DNA of 64,000 nucleotides from Sophora flavescens (GCA_030762895.1 JAUPTC010000047.1:109804-173803); one strand, 5' to 3'; positions 10,404 through 24,360 are shown, counted from the stretch's first letter. The notes: generated by a model not told the origin, from the letters alone. Translations and numbers: made by a program.

Positions 10404-11224
10404 TGATGCAAACCAAGGACGATGTCCAATTTGAGGCCAAATTAATATTTTTGATGAAAATTTTATTTTCATTGTGGTGAACCCGTATGCTTGATTTTGG
10501 TCCGATCTTGATCTACGAATCTCCGATTGATGCATTCTTTCGAGCGTTGGAAAGCTTAGGGAATTATCTACAAATCATATCTCAGGCCCCTTGACCAAAT
10601 TCGGCTTCTATCATGGTGAAAAAGGGCTGCAAGTTTAATACGAATTCTTGGACCTTAAATGAGTTATATGTTAATTGGGCTACACTAAGCTTGATGAATG
10701 AGCAAGGCCCATTATGAATGGTGGCTGGCACGTTTTTGGAACTTACAAAGGAGAGCAACCTTTGGCTTGCATGCCTAGGTAACTCCTTTAGAAGTTATGG
10801 AACCACTTTTATTATTTTCTTAAGTAGGATAGTTATGTTCTTTTAATAACCACTTAGTGGAGAGTTATGTCTAGTTATTAGGAGTTTATGTCATCTTATG
10901 ATGACCTTTGGTTTTTATTTCCCTATGCTATATGTACACACCTATTACATGATGAATGATAACTTTGAGTTCAATTTGGATTGATTCCATTTGTGAGAGT
11001 GTTTTCTCTCTTGGGTTCTTCATTGAGCCAACCCTTGTTCTTATCAAGAATCCAAGATTCTTGTGGCGAACATCACCTTGGCTTATCAAATCCCCTTGGA
11101 CTTGTGGCGCCTACCTCCCATTTCTCATCTTATCCAATTTTGTATTTCATCTTCTTCTATAATTTTTGTTGCCACTCAAGGATAGATCCGAAAATCTACA
11201 TGCTCCTTTTAGGATCATATATCA
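10404..11224 (+). mobile_element. LTR 6, 821 bp
   Basis: First copy with GAGTTC and with TTGTTGCCAC, the marker of LTRs 6-16. The CTCCTTTTAGG run is one T shorter than its neighbours. Confidence 0.92.
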
Positions 11225-11314
11225 TTTGGTATCAGAGCCATCCTTCCTAGAGTGACTTGTGATTTTGTTTTTTCAATTTTTTCGGAAGTTTGAATTTTTC
11301 TTAGTGGTTTCTTC

Positions 11315-12221
11315 ATGGAGTCACTAATGAAGAAAAATGATGCCAAGAAAATGGAGGATCTTTTCTATTCTAGATGCTATGTGAAGGACAAGATATGTAG
11401 CTTGGTCATTGATAGAAAGGGTTACATCAACCTAGCTAGTACCACCATGGTGCAAAAGTTGGGACTTCCTCTTCTAGAGCATCCACAACCGTATGTCATT
11501 TGGAGCATCCCGGAGTTTAGTGATTTTGGTGACGTGATGGTGAACAAACAAGTACGAGTGCCTTTCCGGATTGGGAGATATAAAGATGACGTTTTATGTG
11601 ATGTGGTGCCCATGGAAACGAAGCACTTGTTGCTTGGGCGTCCATGGAGGATTGAACGACAAGCGAGATATGATGCCGACAACGACAAGTACTCATTTGT
11701 ATTTAATAATCGCAAAATTACTCTTGGACCATTGTCACCAAAACAAGTGTATGAAGATCAAATGTACTTGAAAGGAGAGAGTGAGAGAAATAGAATGATT
11801 GAGAAAACAATAAAAGAAGAGTGTTTGGTGAATGAGGAAAGCAAAGAAGGAGAAGTAATAAAAAAAAGAAAGCCATGAGAAAAAGGTAGAAGAAAAGGGA
11901 ATGGAGGAAAACAAACAGAATGAAAAAGACGTTGAGAAAAAGGTGGAGACTGCATTTTTTGAAGGGGAAAATAAAAAGAAAAAAATTGAGGCAAAGGTTG
12001 AAAGAGGAATTGAGAGTCTTCCTATAAAAGAAAATAAGGTGAAGGGAGCAATGTTGGCAAGGCAGCCTATATATATCTTTCTATGTAAAGATGCTTGTTT
12101 GACTACTAATGCAAACTCTTTGCCTAGAGGTGATGACTCTATTTTGAAGGAAGTTGAAGAAACAATTCCAAGAGAGGTGCCCCATGGATTCAAAATGGTT
12201 GTGTTTGAACCCGGAGGATAA
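11315..12221 (+). pseudogene. Unit 7 protease-derived ORF, one break
   Basis: Open 11315-11878 (187 codons), then 11901-12221 (106 codons), separated by the eight-A run. First unit with AGAAATAGAATG (Lys159 to Asn), a marker shared by units 7-15. Confidence 0.8.
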
Positions 12222-12277
12222 AGAAGACTCCTTAAGGCAATAAATTCGAGGTCGAATTCTTTTCAAGAGGGAGGGAA

Positions 12278-13099
12278 TGATGCAAACCAAGGACGATGTC
12301 CAATTTGAGGCCAAATTAATATTTTTGATGAAAATTTTATTTTCATTGTGGTGAACCCGTATGCTTGATTTTGGTCCGATCTTGATCTACGAATCTCCGA
12401 TTGATGCATTCTTTCGAGCGTTGGAAAGCTTAGGGAATTATCTACAAATCATATCTCAGGCCCCTTGACCAAATTCGGCTTCTATCATGGTGAAAAAGGG
12501 CTGCAAGTTTAATACGAATTCTTGGACCTTAAATGAGTTATATGTTAATTGGGCTACACTAAGCTTGATGAATGAGCAAGGCCCATTATGAATGGTGGCT
12601 GGCACGTTTTTTGAACTTACAAAGGAGAGCAACCTTTGGCTTGCATGCCTAGGTAACTCCTTTAGAAGTTATGGAACCACTTTTATTATTTTCTTAAGTA
12701 GGATAGTTATGTTCTTTTAATAACCACTTAGTGGAGAGTTATGTCTAGTTATTAGGAGTTTATGTCATCTTATGATGACCTTTGGTTTTTATTTCCCTAT
12801 GCTATATGTACACACCTATTACATGATGAATGATAACTTTGAGTTCAATTTGGATTGATTCCATTTGTGAGAGTGTTTTCTCTCTTGGGTTCTTCATTGA
12901 GCCAACCCTTGTTCTTATCAAGAATCCAAGATTCTTGTGGCGAACATCACCTTGGCTTATCAAATCCCCTTGGACTTGTGGCGCCTACCTCCCATTTCTC
13001 ATCTTATCCAATTTTGTATTTCATCTTCTTCTATAATTTTTGTTGCCACTCAAGGATAGATCCGAAAATCTACATGCTCCTTTTTAGGATCATATATCA
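12278..13099 (+). mobile_element. LTR 7, 822 bp
   Basis: Middle-block copy (TTCGAGCG, GAGTTC, TTGCCAC). It has ACGTTTTTTGAAC where LTR 6 has ACGTTTTTGGAAC. Confidence 0.92.
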
Positions 13100-13189
13100 T
13101 TTGGTATCAGAGCCATCCTTCCTAGAGTGACTTGTGATTTTGTTTTTTCAATTTTTTCGGAAGTTTGAATTTTTCTTAGTGGTTTCTTC

Positions 13190-14096
13190 ATGGAGTCACT
13201 AATGAAGAAAAATGATGCCAAGAAAATGGAGGATCTTTTCTATTCTAGATGCTATGTGAAGGACAAGATATGTAGCTTGGTCATTGATAGAAAGGGTTAC
13301 ATCAACCTAGCTAGTACCACCATGGTGCAAAAGTTGGGACTTCCTCTTCTAGAGCATCCACAACCGTATGTCATTTGGAGCATCCCGGAGTTTAGTGATT
13401 TTGGTGACGTGATGGTGAACAAACAAGTACGAGTGCCTTTCCGGATTGGGAGATATAAAGATGACGTTTTATGTGATGTGGTGCCCATGGAAACGAAGCA
13501 CTTGTTGCTTGGGCGTCCATGGAGGATTGAACGACAAGCGAGATATGATGCCGACAACGACAAGTACTCATTTGTATTTAATAATCGCAAAATTACTCTT
13601 GGACCATTGTCACCAAAACAAGTGTATGAAGATCAAATGTACTTGAAAGGAGAGAGTGAGAGAAATAGAATGATTGAGAAAACAATAAAAGAAGAGTGTT
13701 TGGTGAATGAGGAAAGCAAAGAAGGAGAAGTAATAAAAAAAAGAAAGCCATGAGAAAAAGGTAGAAGAAAAGGGAATGGAGGAAAACAAACAGAATGAAA
13801 AAGACGTTGAGAAAAAGGTGGAGACTGCATTTTTTGAAGGGGAAAATAAAAAAAAAAAAATTGAGGCAAAGGTTGAAAGAGGAATTGAGAGTCTTCCTAT
13901 AAAAGAAAATAAGGTGAAGGGAGCAATGTTGGCAAGGCAGCCTATATATATCTTTCTATGTAAAGATGCTTGTTTGACTACTAATGCAAACTCTTTGCCT
14001 AGAGGTGATGACTCTATTTTGAAGGAAGTTGAAGAAACAATTCCAAGAGAGGTGCCCCATGGATTCAAAATGGTTGTGTTTGAACCCGGAGGATAA
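13190..14096 (+). pseudogene. Unit 8 protease-derived ORF, one break
   Basis: Open 13190-13753 and 13776-14096, split by the eight-A run. AATAAAAAAAAAAAATTG replaces AATAAAAAG plus A run (a G to A change), keeping the downstream frame. Confidence 0.8.
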
Positions 14097-14152
14097 AGAA
14101 GACTCCTTAAGGCAATAAATTCGAGGTCGAATTCTTTTCAAGAGGGAGGGAA

Positions 14153-14973
14153 TGATGCAAACCAAGGACGATGTCCAATTTGAGGCCAAATTAATATTTT
14201 TGATGAAAATTTTATTTTCATTGTGGTGAACCCGTATGCTTGATTTTGGTCCGATCTTGATCTACGAATCTCCGATTGATGCATTCTTTCGAGCGTTGGA
14301 AAGCTTAGGGAATTATCTACAAATCATATCTCAGGCCCCTTGACCAAATTCGGCTTCTATCATGGTGAAAAAGGGCTGCAAGTTTAATACGAATTCTTGG
14401 ACCTTAAATGAGTTATATGTTAATTGGGCTACACTAAGCTTGATGAATGAGCAAGGCCCATTATGAATGGTGGCTGGCACGTTTTTGAACTTACAAAGGA
14501 GAGCAACCTTTGGCTTGCATGCCTAGGTAACTCCTTTAGAAGTTATGGAACCACTTTTATTATTTTCTTAAGTAGGATAGTTATGTTCTTTTAATAACCA
14601 CTTAGTGGAGAGTTATGTCTAGTTATTAGGAGTTTATGTCATCTTATGATGACCTTTGGTTTTTATTTCCCTATGCTATATGTACACACCTATTACATGA
14701 TGAATGATAACTTTGAGTTCAATTTGGATTGATTCCATTTGTGAGAGTGTTTTCTCTCTTGGGTTCTTCATTGAGCCAACCCTTGTTCTTATCAAGAATC
14801 CAAGATTCTTGTGGCGAACATCACCTTGGCTTATCAAATCCCCTTGGACTTGTGGCGCCTACCTCCCATTTCTCATCTTATCCAATTTTGTATTTCATCT
14901 TCTTCTATAATTTTTGTTGCCACTCAAGGATAGATCCGAAAATCTACATGCTCCTTTTTAGGATCATATATCA
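14153..14973 (+). mobile_element. LTR 8, 821 bp
   Basis: Middle-block copy with ACGTTTTTGAAC, one base shorter than LTR 7 at this run. Confidence 0.92.
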
Positions 14974-15064
14974 TTTGGTATCAGAGCCATCCTTCCTAGA
15001 GTGACTTGTGATTTTGTTTTTTCAATTTTTTTCGGAAGTTTGAATTTTTCTTAGTGGTTTCTTC

Positions 15065-15972
15065 ATGGAGTCACTAATGAAGAAAAATGATGCCAAGAAA
15101 ATGGAGGATCTTTTCTATTCTAGATGCTATGTGAAGGACAAGATATGTAGCTTGGTCATTGATAGAAAGGGTTACATCAACCTAGCTAGTACCACCATGG
15201 TGCAAAAGTTGGGACTTCCTCTTCTAGAGCATCCACAACCGTATGTCATTTGGAGCATCCCGGAGTTTAGTGATTTTGGTGACGTGATGGTGAACAAACA
15301 AGTACGAGTGCCTTTCCGGATTGGGAGATATAAAGATGACGTTTTATGTGATGTGGTGCCCATGGAAACGAAGCACTTGTTGCTTGGGCGTCCATGGAGG
15401 ATTGAACGACAAGCGAGATATGATGCCGACAACGACAAGTACTCATTTGTATTTAATAATCGCAAAATTACTCTTGGACCATTGTCACCAAAACAAGTGT
15501 ATGAAGATCAAATGTACTTGAAAGGAGAGAGTGAGAGAAATAGAATGATTGAGAAAACAATAAAAGAAGAGTGTTTGGTGAATGAGGAAAGCAAAGAAGG
15601 AGAAGTAATAAAAAAAAGAAAGCCATGAGAAAAAGGTAGAAGAAAAGGGAATGGAGGAAAACAAACAGAATGAAAAAGACGTTGAGAAAAAGGTGGAGAC
15701 TGCATTTTTTGAAGGGGAAAATAAAAAGAAAAAAAATTGAGGCAAAGGTTGAAAGAGGAATTGAGAGTCTTCCTATAAAAGAAAATAAGGTGAAGGGAGC
15801 AATGTTGGCAAGGCAGCCTATATATATCTTTCTATGTAAAGATGCTTGTTTGACTACTAATGCAAACTCTTTGCCTAGAGGTGATGACTCTATTTTGAAG
15901 GAAGTTGAAGAAACAATTCCAAGAGAGGTGCCCCATGGATTCAAAATGGTTGTGTTTGAACCCGGAGGATAA
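15065..15972 (+). pseudogene. Unit 9 protease-derived ORF, two breaks
   Basis: Open 15065-15628 (187 codons); the connector is open 15670-15972. Breaks are the eight-A run after GTAAT and an eight-A run before TTGAGG. Confidence 0.78.
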
Positions 15973-16028
15973 AGAAGACTCCTTAAGGCAATAAATTCGA
16001 GGTCGAATTCTTTTCAAGAGGGAGGGAA

Positions 16029-16849
16029 TGATGCAAACCAAGGACGATGTCCAATTTGAGGCCAAATTAATATTTTTGATGAAAATTTTATTTTCATTGT
16101 GGTGAACCCGTATGCTTGATTTTGGTCCGATCTTGATCTACGAATCTCCGATTGATGCATTCTTTCGAGCGTTGGAAAGCTTAGGAATTATCTACAAATC
16201 ATATCTCAGGCCCCTTGACCAAATTCGGCTTCTATCATGGTGAAAAAGGGCTGCAAGTTTAATACGAATTCTTGGACCTTAAATGAGTTATATGTTAATT
16301 GGGCTACACTAAGCTTGATGAATGAGCAAGGCCCATTATGAATGGTGGCTGGCACGTTTTTGGAACTTACAAAGGAGAGCAACCTTTGGCTTGCATGCCT
16401 AGGTAACTCCTTTAGAAGTTATGGAACCACTTTTATTATTTTCTTAAGTAGGATAGTTATGTTCTTTTAATAACCACTTAGTGGAGAGTTATGTCTAGTT
16501 ATTAGGAGTTTATGTCATCTTATGATGACCTTTGGTTTTTATTTCCCTATGCTATATGTACACACCTATTACATGATGAATGATAACTTTGAGTTCAATT
16601 TGGATTGATTCCATTTGTGAGAGTGTTTTCTCTCTTGGGTTCTTCATTGAGCCAACCCTTGTTCTTATCAAGAATCCAAGATTCTTGTGGCGAACATCAC
16701 CTTGGCTTATCAAATCCCCTTGGACTTGTGGCGCCTACCTCCCATTTCTCATCTTATCCAATTTTGTATTTCATCTTCTTCTATAATTTTTGTTGCCACT
16801 CAAGGATAGATCCGAAAATCTACATGCTCCTTTTTAGGATCATATATCA
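16029..16849 (+). mobile_element. LTR 9, 821 bp
   Basis: Middle-block copy with GCTTAGGAATT (one G fewer). Confidence 0.92.
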
Positions 16850-16939
16850 TTTGGTATCAGAGCCATCCTTCCTAGAGTGACTTGTGATTTTGTTTTTTCA
16901 ATTTTTTCGGAAGTTTGAATTTTTCTTAGTGGTTTCTTC

Positions 16940-17849
16940 ATGGAGTCACTAATGAAGAAAAATGATGCCAAGAAAATGGAGGATCTTTTCTATTCTAGAT
17001 GCTATGTGAAGGACAAGATATGTAGCTTGGTCATTGATAGAAAGGGTTACATCAACCTAGCTAGTACCACCATGGTGCAAAAGTTGGGACTTCCTCTTCT
17101 AGAGCATCCACAACCGTATGTCATTTGGAGCATCCCGGAGTTTAGTGATTTTGGTGACGTGATGGTGAACAAACAAGTACGAGTGCCTTTCCGGATTGGG
17201 AGATATAAAGATGACGTTTTATGTGATGTGGTGCCCATGGAAACGAAGCACTTGTTGCTTGGGCGTCCATGGAGGATTGAACGACAAGCTGAGATATGAT
17301 GCCGACAACGACAAGTACTCATTTGTATTTAATAATCGCAAAATTACTCTTGGACCATTGTCACCAAAACAAGTGTATGAAGATCAAATGTACTTGAAAG
17401 GAGAGAGTGAGAGAAATAGAATGATTGAGAAAACAATAAAAGAAGAGTGTTTGGTGAATGAGGAAAGCAAAGAAGGAGAAGTAATAAAAAAAAAGAAAGC
17501 CATGAGAAAAAGGTAGAAGAAAAGGGAATGGAGGAAAACAAACAGAATGAAAAAGACGTTGAGAAAAAGGTGGAGACTGCATTTTTTGAAGGGGAAAATA
17601 AAAAGAAAAAAAATTGAGGCAAAGGTTGAAAGAGGAATTGAGAGTCTTCCTATAAAAGAAAATAAGGTGAAGGGAGCAATGTTGGCAAGGCAGCCTATAT
17701 ATATCTTTCTATGTAAAGATGCTTGTTTGACTACTAATGCAAACTCTTTGCCTAGAGGTGATGACTCTATTTTGAAGGAAGTTGAAGAAACAATTCCAAG
17801 AGAGGTGCCCCATGGATTCAAAATGGTTGTGTTTGAACCCGGAGGATAA
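16940..17849 (+). pseudogene. Unit 10 protease-derived ORF, three breaks
   Basis: Open 16940-17299 up to GCTGAG. Protease tail and linker are open 17196-17516, connector 17547-17849. It starts the uninterrupted run of GCTGAG units (10-16). Confidence 0.75.
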
Positions 17850-17905
17850 AGAAGACTCCTTAAGGCAATAAATTCGAGGTCGAATTCTTTTCAAGAGGGA
17901 GGGAA

Positions 17906-18727
17906 TGATGCAAACCAAGGACGATGTCCAATTTGAGGCCAAATTAATATTTTTGATGAAAATTTTATTTTCATTGTGGTGAACCCGTATGCTTGATTTT
18001 GGTCCGATCTTGATCTACGAATCTCCGATTGATGCATTCTTTCGAGCGTTGGAAAGCTTAGGGAATTATCTACAAATCATATCTCAGGCCCCTTGACCAA
18101 ATTCGGCTTCTATCATGGTGAAAAAGGGCTGCAAGTTTAATACGAATTCTTGGACCTTAAATGAGTTATATGTTAATTGGGCTACACTAAGCTTGATGAA
18201 TGAGCAAGGCCCATTATGAATGGTGGCTGGCACGTTTTTGGAACTTACAAAGGAGAGCAACCTTTGGCTTGCATGCCTAGGTAACTCCTTTAGAAGTTAT
18301 GGAACCACTTTTATTATTTTCTTAAGTAGGATAGTTATGTTCTTTTAATAACCACTTAGTGGAGAGTTATGTCTAGTTATTAGGAGTTTATGTCATCTTA
18401 TGATGACCTTTGGTTTTTATTTCCCTATGCTATATGTACACACCTATTACATGATGAATGATAACTTTGAGTTCAATTTGGATTGATTCCATTTGTGAGA
18501 GTGTTTTCTCTCTTGGGTTCTTCATTGAGCCAACCCTTGTTCTTATCAAGAATCCAAGATTCTTGTGGCGAACATCACCTTGGCTTATCAAATCCCCTTG
18601 GACTTGTGGCGCCTACCTCCCATTTCTCATCTTATCCAATTTTGTATTTCATCTTCTTCTATAATTTTTGTTGCCACTCAAGGATAGATCCGAAAATCTA
18701 CATGCTCCTTTTTAGGATCATATATCA
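17906..18727 (+). mobile_element. LTR 10, 822 bp
   Basis: Typical middle-block copy; no private change noticed. Confidence 0.92.
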
Positions 18728-18817
18728 TTTGGTATCAGAGCCATCCTTCCTAGAGTGACTTGTGATTTTGTTTTTTCAATTTTTTTCGAAGTTTGAATTT
18801 TTCTTAGTGGTTTCTTC

Positions 18818-19726
18818 ATGGAGTCACTAATGAAGAAAAATGATGCCAAGAAAATGGAGGATCTTTTCTATTCTAGATGCTATGTGAAGGACAAGATATG
18901 TAGCTTGGTCATTGATAGAAAGGGTTACATCAACCTAGCTAGTACCACCATGGTGCAAAAGTTGGGACTTCCTCTTCTAGAGCATCCACAACCGTATGTC
19001 ATTTGGAGCATCCCGGAGTTTAGTGATTTTGGTGACGTGATGGTGAACAAACAAGTACGAGTGCCTTTCCGGATTGGGAGATATAAAGATGACGTTTTAT
19101 GTGATGTGGTGCCCATGGAAACGAAGCACTTGTTGCTTGGGCGTCCATGGAGGATTGAACGACAAGCTGAGATATGATGCCGACAACGACAAGTACTCAT
19201 TTGTATTTAATAATCGCAAAATTACTCTTGGACCATTGTCACCAAAACAAGTGTATGAAGATCAAATGTACTTGAAAGGAGAGAGTGAGAGAAATAGAAT
19301 GATTGAGAAAACAATAAAAGAAGAGTGTTTGGTGAATGAGGAAAGCAAAGAAGGAGAAGTAATAAAAAAAAGAAAGCCATGAGAAAAAGGTAGAAGAAAA
19401 GGGAATGGAGGAAAACAAACAGAATGAAAAAGACGTTGAGAAAAAGGTGGAGACTGAATTTATTGATGGGGAAAATAAAAATAAACAACAATGAGGCAAA
19501 GGTTGAAAGAGGAATTGAGAGTCTTCCTATAAAAGAAAATAAGGTGAAGGGAGCAATGTTGGCAAGGCAGCCTATATATATCTTTCTATGTAAAGATGCT
19601 TGTTTGACTACTAATGCAAACTCTTTGCCTAGAGGTGATGACTCTATTTTGAAGGAAGTTGAAGAAACAATTCCAAGAGAGGTGCCCCATGGATTCAAAA
19701 TGGTTGTGTTTGAACCCGGAGGATAA
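18818..19726 (+). pseudogene. Unit 11 protease-derived ORF with a local substitution cluster
   Basis: Open 18818-19177 (to GCTGAG), 19074-19382 and 19424-19726. Bases 19457-19491 differ from neighbouring units at seven sites within 35 bp (for example GACTGAATTTATTGATGG for GACTGCATTTTTTGAAGG), changing the end of the basic linker. Outside this cluster it is a normal middle-block copy. Confidence 0.75.
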
Positions 19727-19783
19727 AGAAGACTCCTTAAGGCAATAAATTCGAGGTCGAATTCTTTTCAAGAGGGAGAGGAA

Positions 19784-20605
19784 TGATGCAAACCAAGGAC
19801 GATGTCCAATTTGAGGCCAAATTAATATTTTTGATGAAAATTTTATTTTCATTGTGGTGAACCCGTATGCTTGATTTTGGTCCGATCTTGATCTACGAAT
19901 CTCCGATTGATGCATTCTTTCGAGCGTTGGAAAGCTTAGGGAATTATCTACAAATCATATCTCAGGCCCCTTGACCAAATTCGGCTTCTATCATGGTGAA
20001 AAAGGGCTGCAAGTTTAATACGAATTCTTGGACCTTAAATGAGTTATATGTTAATTGGGCTACACTAAGCTTGATGAATGAGCAAGGCCCATTATGAATG
20101 GTGGCTGGCACGTTTTTTGAACTTACAAAGGAGAGCAACCTTTGGCTTGCATGCCTAGGTAACTCCTTTAGAAGTTATGGAACCACTTTTATTATTTTCT
20201 TAAGTAGGATAGTTATGTTCTTTTAATAACCACTTAGTGGAGAGTTATGTCTAGTTATTAGGAGTTTATGTCATCTTATGATGACCTTTGGTTTTTATTT
20301 CCCTATGCTATATGTACACACCTATTACATGATGAATGATAACTTTGAGTTCAATTTGGATTGATTCCATTTGTGAGAGTGTTTTCTCTCTTGGGTTCTT
20401 CATTGAGCCAACCCTTGTTCTTATCAAGAATCCAAGATTCTTGTGGCGAACATCACCTTGGCTTATCAAATCCCCTTGGACTTGTGGCGCCTACCTCCCA
20501 TTTCTCATCTTATCCAATTTTGTATTTCATCTTCTTCTATAATTTTTGTTGCCACTCAAGGATAGATCCGAAAATCTACATGCTCCTTTTTAGGATCATA
20601 TATCA
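19784..20605 (+). mobile_element. LTR 11, 822 bp
   Basis: Preceded by a purine tract with an AG insertion (GAGGGAGAGGAA), the only well-preserved unit with an altered tract. Body as middle block, with ACGTTTTTTGAAC. Confidence 0.91.
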
Positions 20606-20695
20606 TTTGGTATCAGAGCCATCCTTCCTAGAGTGACTTGTGATTTTGTTTTTTCAATTTTTTCGGAAGTTTGAATTTTTCTTAGTGGTTTCTTC

Positions 20696-21604
20696 ATGGA
20701 GTCACTAATGAAGAAAAATGATGCCAAGAAAATGGAGGATCTTTTCTATTCTAGATGCTATGTGAAGGACAAGATATGTAGCTTGGTCATTGATAGAAAG
20801 GGTTACATCAACCTAGCTAGTACCACCATGGTGCAAAAGTTGGGACTTCCTCTTCTAGAGCATCCACAACCGTATGTCATTTGGAGCATCCCGGAGTTTA
20901 GTGATTTTGGTGACGTGATGGTGAACAAACAAGTACGAGTGCCTTTCCGGATTGGGAGATATAAAGATGACGTTTTATGTGATGTGGTGCCCATGGAAAC
21001 GAAGCACTTGTTGCTTGGGCGTCCATGGAGGATTGAACGACAAGCTGAGATATGATGCCGACAACGACAAGTACTCATTTGTATTTAATAATCGCAAAAT
21101 TACTCTTGGACCATTGTCACCAAAACAAGTGTATGAAGATCAAATGTACTTGAAAGGAGAGAGTGAGAGAAATAGAATGATTGAGAAAACAATAAAAGAA
21201 GAGTGTTTGGTGAATGAGGAAAGCAAAGAAGGAGAAGTAATAAAAAAAAGAAAGCCATGAGAAAAAGGTAGAAGAAAAGGGAATGGAGGAAAACAAACAG
21301 AATGAAAAAGACGTTGAGAAAAAGGTGGAGACTGCATTTTTTGAAGGGGAAAATAAAAAGAAAAAAAATTGAGGCAAAGGTTGAAAGAGGAATTGAGAGT
21401 CTTCCTATAAAAGAAAATAAGGTGAAGGGAGCAATGTTGGCAAGGCAGCCTATATATATCTTTCTATGTAAAGATGCTTGTTTGACTACTAATGCAAACT
21501 CTTTGCCTAGAGGTGATGACTCTATTTTGAAGGAAGTTGAAGAAACAATTCCAAGAGAGGTGCCCCATGGATTCAAAATGGTTGTGTTTGAACCCGGAGG
21601 ATAA
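20696..21604 (+). pseudogene. Unit 12 protease-derived ORF, three breaks
   Basis: Open 20696-21055, 20952-21260 and 21302-21604, with GCTGAG, the eight-A run and an eight-A run before TTGAGG. Confidence 0.75.
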
Positions 21605-21660
21605 AGAAGACTCCTTAAGGCAATAAATTCGAGGTCGAATTCTTTTCAAGAGGGAGGGAA

Positions 21661-22481
21661 TGATGCAAACCAAGGACGATGTCCAATTTGAGGCCAAATT
21701 AATATTTTTGATGAAAATTTTATTTTCATTGTGGTGAACCCGTATGCTTGATTTTGGTCCGATCTTGATCTACGAATCTCCGATTGATGCATTCTTTCGA
21801 GCGTTGGAAAGCTTAGGGAATTATCTACAAATCATATCTCAGGCCCCTTGACCAAATTCGGCTTCTATCATGGTGAAAAAGGGCTGCAAGTTTAATACGA
21901 ATTCTTGGACCTTAAATGAGTTATATGTTAATTGGGCTACACTAAGCTTGATGAATGAGCAAGGCCCATTATGAATGGTGGCTGGCACGTTTTTGAACTT
22001 ACAAAGGAGAGCAACCTTTGGCTTGCATGCCTAGGTAACTCCTTTAGAAGTTATGGAACCACTTTTATTATTTTCTTAAGTAGGATAGTTATGTTCTTTT
22101 AATAACCACTTAGTGGAGAGTTATGTCTAGTTATTAGGAGTTTATGTCATCTTATGATGACCTTTGGTTTTTATTTCCCTATGCTATATGTACACACCTA
22201 TTACATGATGAATGATAACTTTGAGTTCAATTTGGATTGATTCCATTTGTGAGAGTGTTTTCTCTCTTGGGTTCTTCATTGAGCCAACCCTTGTTCTTAT
22301 CAAGAATCCAAGATTCTTGTGGCGAACATCACCTTGGCTTATCAAATCCCCTTGGACTTGTGGCGCCTACCTCCCATTTCTCATCTTATCCAATTTTGTA
22401 TTTCATCTTCTTCTATAATTTTTGTTGCCACTCAAGGATAGATCCGAAAATCTACATGCTCCTTTTTAGGATCATATATCA
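21661..22481 (+). mobile_element. LTR 12, 821 bp
   Basis: Middle-block copy with ACGTTTTTGAAC. It is followed by a PBS reading TGGCATCAGAGCC. Confidence 0.92.
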
Positions 22482-22571
22482 TTTGGCATCAGAGCCATCC
22501 TTCCTAGAGTGACTTGTGATTTTGTTTTTTCAATTTTTTCGGAAGTTTGAATTTTTCTTAGTGGTTTCTTC

Positions 22572-23483
22572 ATGGAGTCACTAATGAAGAAAAATGATGC
22601 CAAGAAAATGGAGGATCTTTTCTATTCTAGATGCTATGTGAAGGACAAGATATGTAGCTTGGTCATTGATAGAAAGGGTTACATCAACCTAGCTAGTACC
22701 ACCATGGTGCAAAAAGTTGGGACTTCCTCTTCTAGAGCATCCACAACCGTATGTCATTTGGAGCATCCCGGAGTTTAGTGATTTTGGTGACGTGATGGTG
22801 AACAAACAAGTACGAGTGCCTTTCCGGATTGGGAGATATAAAGATGACGTTTTATGTGATGTGGTGCCCATGGAAACGAAGCACTTGTTGCTTAGGCGCC
22901 CATGGAGGATTGAACGACAAGCTGAGATATGATGCCGACAACGACAAGTACTCATTTGTATTTAATAATCGCAAAATTACTCTTGGACCATTGTCACCAA
23001 AACAAGTGTATGAAGATCAAATGTACTTGAAAGGAGAGAGTGAGAGAAATAGAATGATTGAGAAAACAATAAAAGAAGAGTGTTTGGTGAATGAGGAAAG
23101 CAAAGAAGGAGAAGTAATAAAAAAAAAGAAAGCCATGAGAAAAAGGTAGAAGAAAAGGGAATGGAGGAAAACAAACAGAATGAAAAAGACGTTGAGAAAA
23201 AGGTGGAGACTGCATTTTTTGAAGGGGAAAATAAAAAGAAAAAAAAATTGAGGCAAAGGTTGAAAGAGGAATTGAGAGTCTTCCTATAAAAGAAAATAAG
23301 GTGAAGGGAGCAATGTTGGCAAGGCAGCCTATATATATCTTTCTATGTAAAGATGCTTGTTTGACTACTAATGCAAACTCTTTGCCTAGAGGTGATGACT
23401 CTATTTTGAAGGAAGTTGAAGAAACAATTCCAAGAGAGGTGCCCCATGGATTCAAAATGGTTGTGTTTGAACCCGGAGGATAA
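22572..23483 (+). pseudogene. Unit 13 protease-derived ORF, four or more breaks
   Basis: An extra A in GTGCAAAAAG stops the first frame at 22778 (68 codons). Fragments continue at 22717-22932, 22829-23149 and 23301-23483. GCTTAGGCGCCC replaces GCTTGGGCGTCC, changing LLLGRPW to LLLRRPW. Confidence 0.72.
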
Positions 23484-23539
23484 AGAAGACTCCTTAAGGC
23501 AATAAATTCGAGGTCGAATTCTTTTCAAGAGGGAGGGAA

Positions 23540-24360
23540 TGATGCAAACCAAGGACGATGTCCAATTTGAGGCCAAATTAATATTTTTGATGAAAATTTT
23601 ATTTTCATTGTGGTGAACCCGTATGCTTGATTTTGGTCCGATCTTGATCTACGAATCTCCGATTGATGCATTCTTTCGAGCGTTGGAAAGCTTAGGGAAT
23701 TATCTACAAATCATATCTCAGGCCCCTTGACCAAATTCGGCTTCTATCATGGTGAAAAAGGGCTGCAAGTTTAATACGAATTCTTGACCTTAAATGAGTT
23801 ATATGTTAATTGGGCTACAGTAAGCTTGATGAATGAGAAAGGCCCATTATGAATGGTGGCTTACACGATTTTTGAACTTACAAAGGAGAGCAACCTTTGG
23901 CTTGCATGCCTAGGTAACTCCTTTAGAAGTTATGGAACCACTTTTATTATTTTCTTAAGTAGGATAGTTATGTTCTTTTAATAACCACTTAGTGGAGAGT
24001 TATGTCTAGTTATTAGGAGTTTATGTCATCTTATGATGACCTTTGGTTTTTATTTCCCTATGCTATATGTACACACCTATTACATGATGAATGATAACTT
24101 TGAGTTCAATTTGGATTGATTCCATTTGTGAGAGTGTTTTCTCTCTTGGGTTCTTCATTGAGCCAACCCTTGTTCTTATCAAGAATCCAAGATTCTTGTG
24201 GCGAACATCACCTTGGCTTATCAAATCCCCTTGGACTTGTGGCGCCTACCTCCCATTTCTCATCTTATCCAATTTTGTATTTCATCTTCTTCTATAATTT
24301 TTGTTGCCACTCAAGGATAGATCCGAAAATCTACATGCTCCTTTTTAGGATCATATATCA
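23540..24360 (+). mobile_element. LTR 13, 821 bp, with local substitutions
   Basis: Middle-block copy in which 23820-23870 differs from neighbours at several sites (CTACAG for CTACAC, GAGAAAGG for GAGCAAGG, GGCTTACACGA for GGCTGGCACGT). The 3' part is unaffected. Confidence 0.91.
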
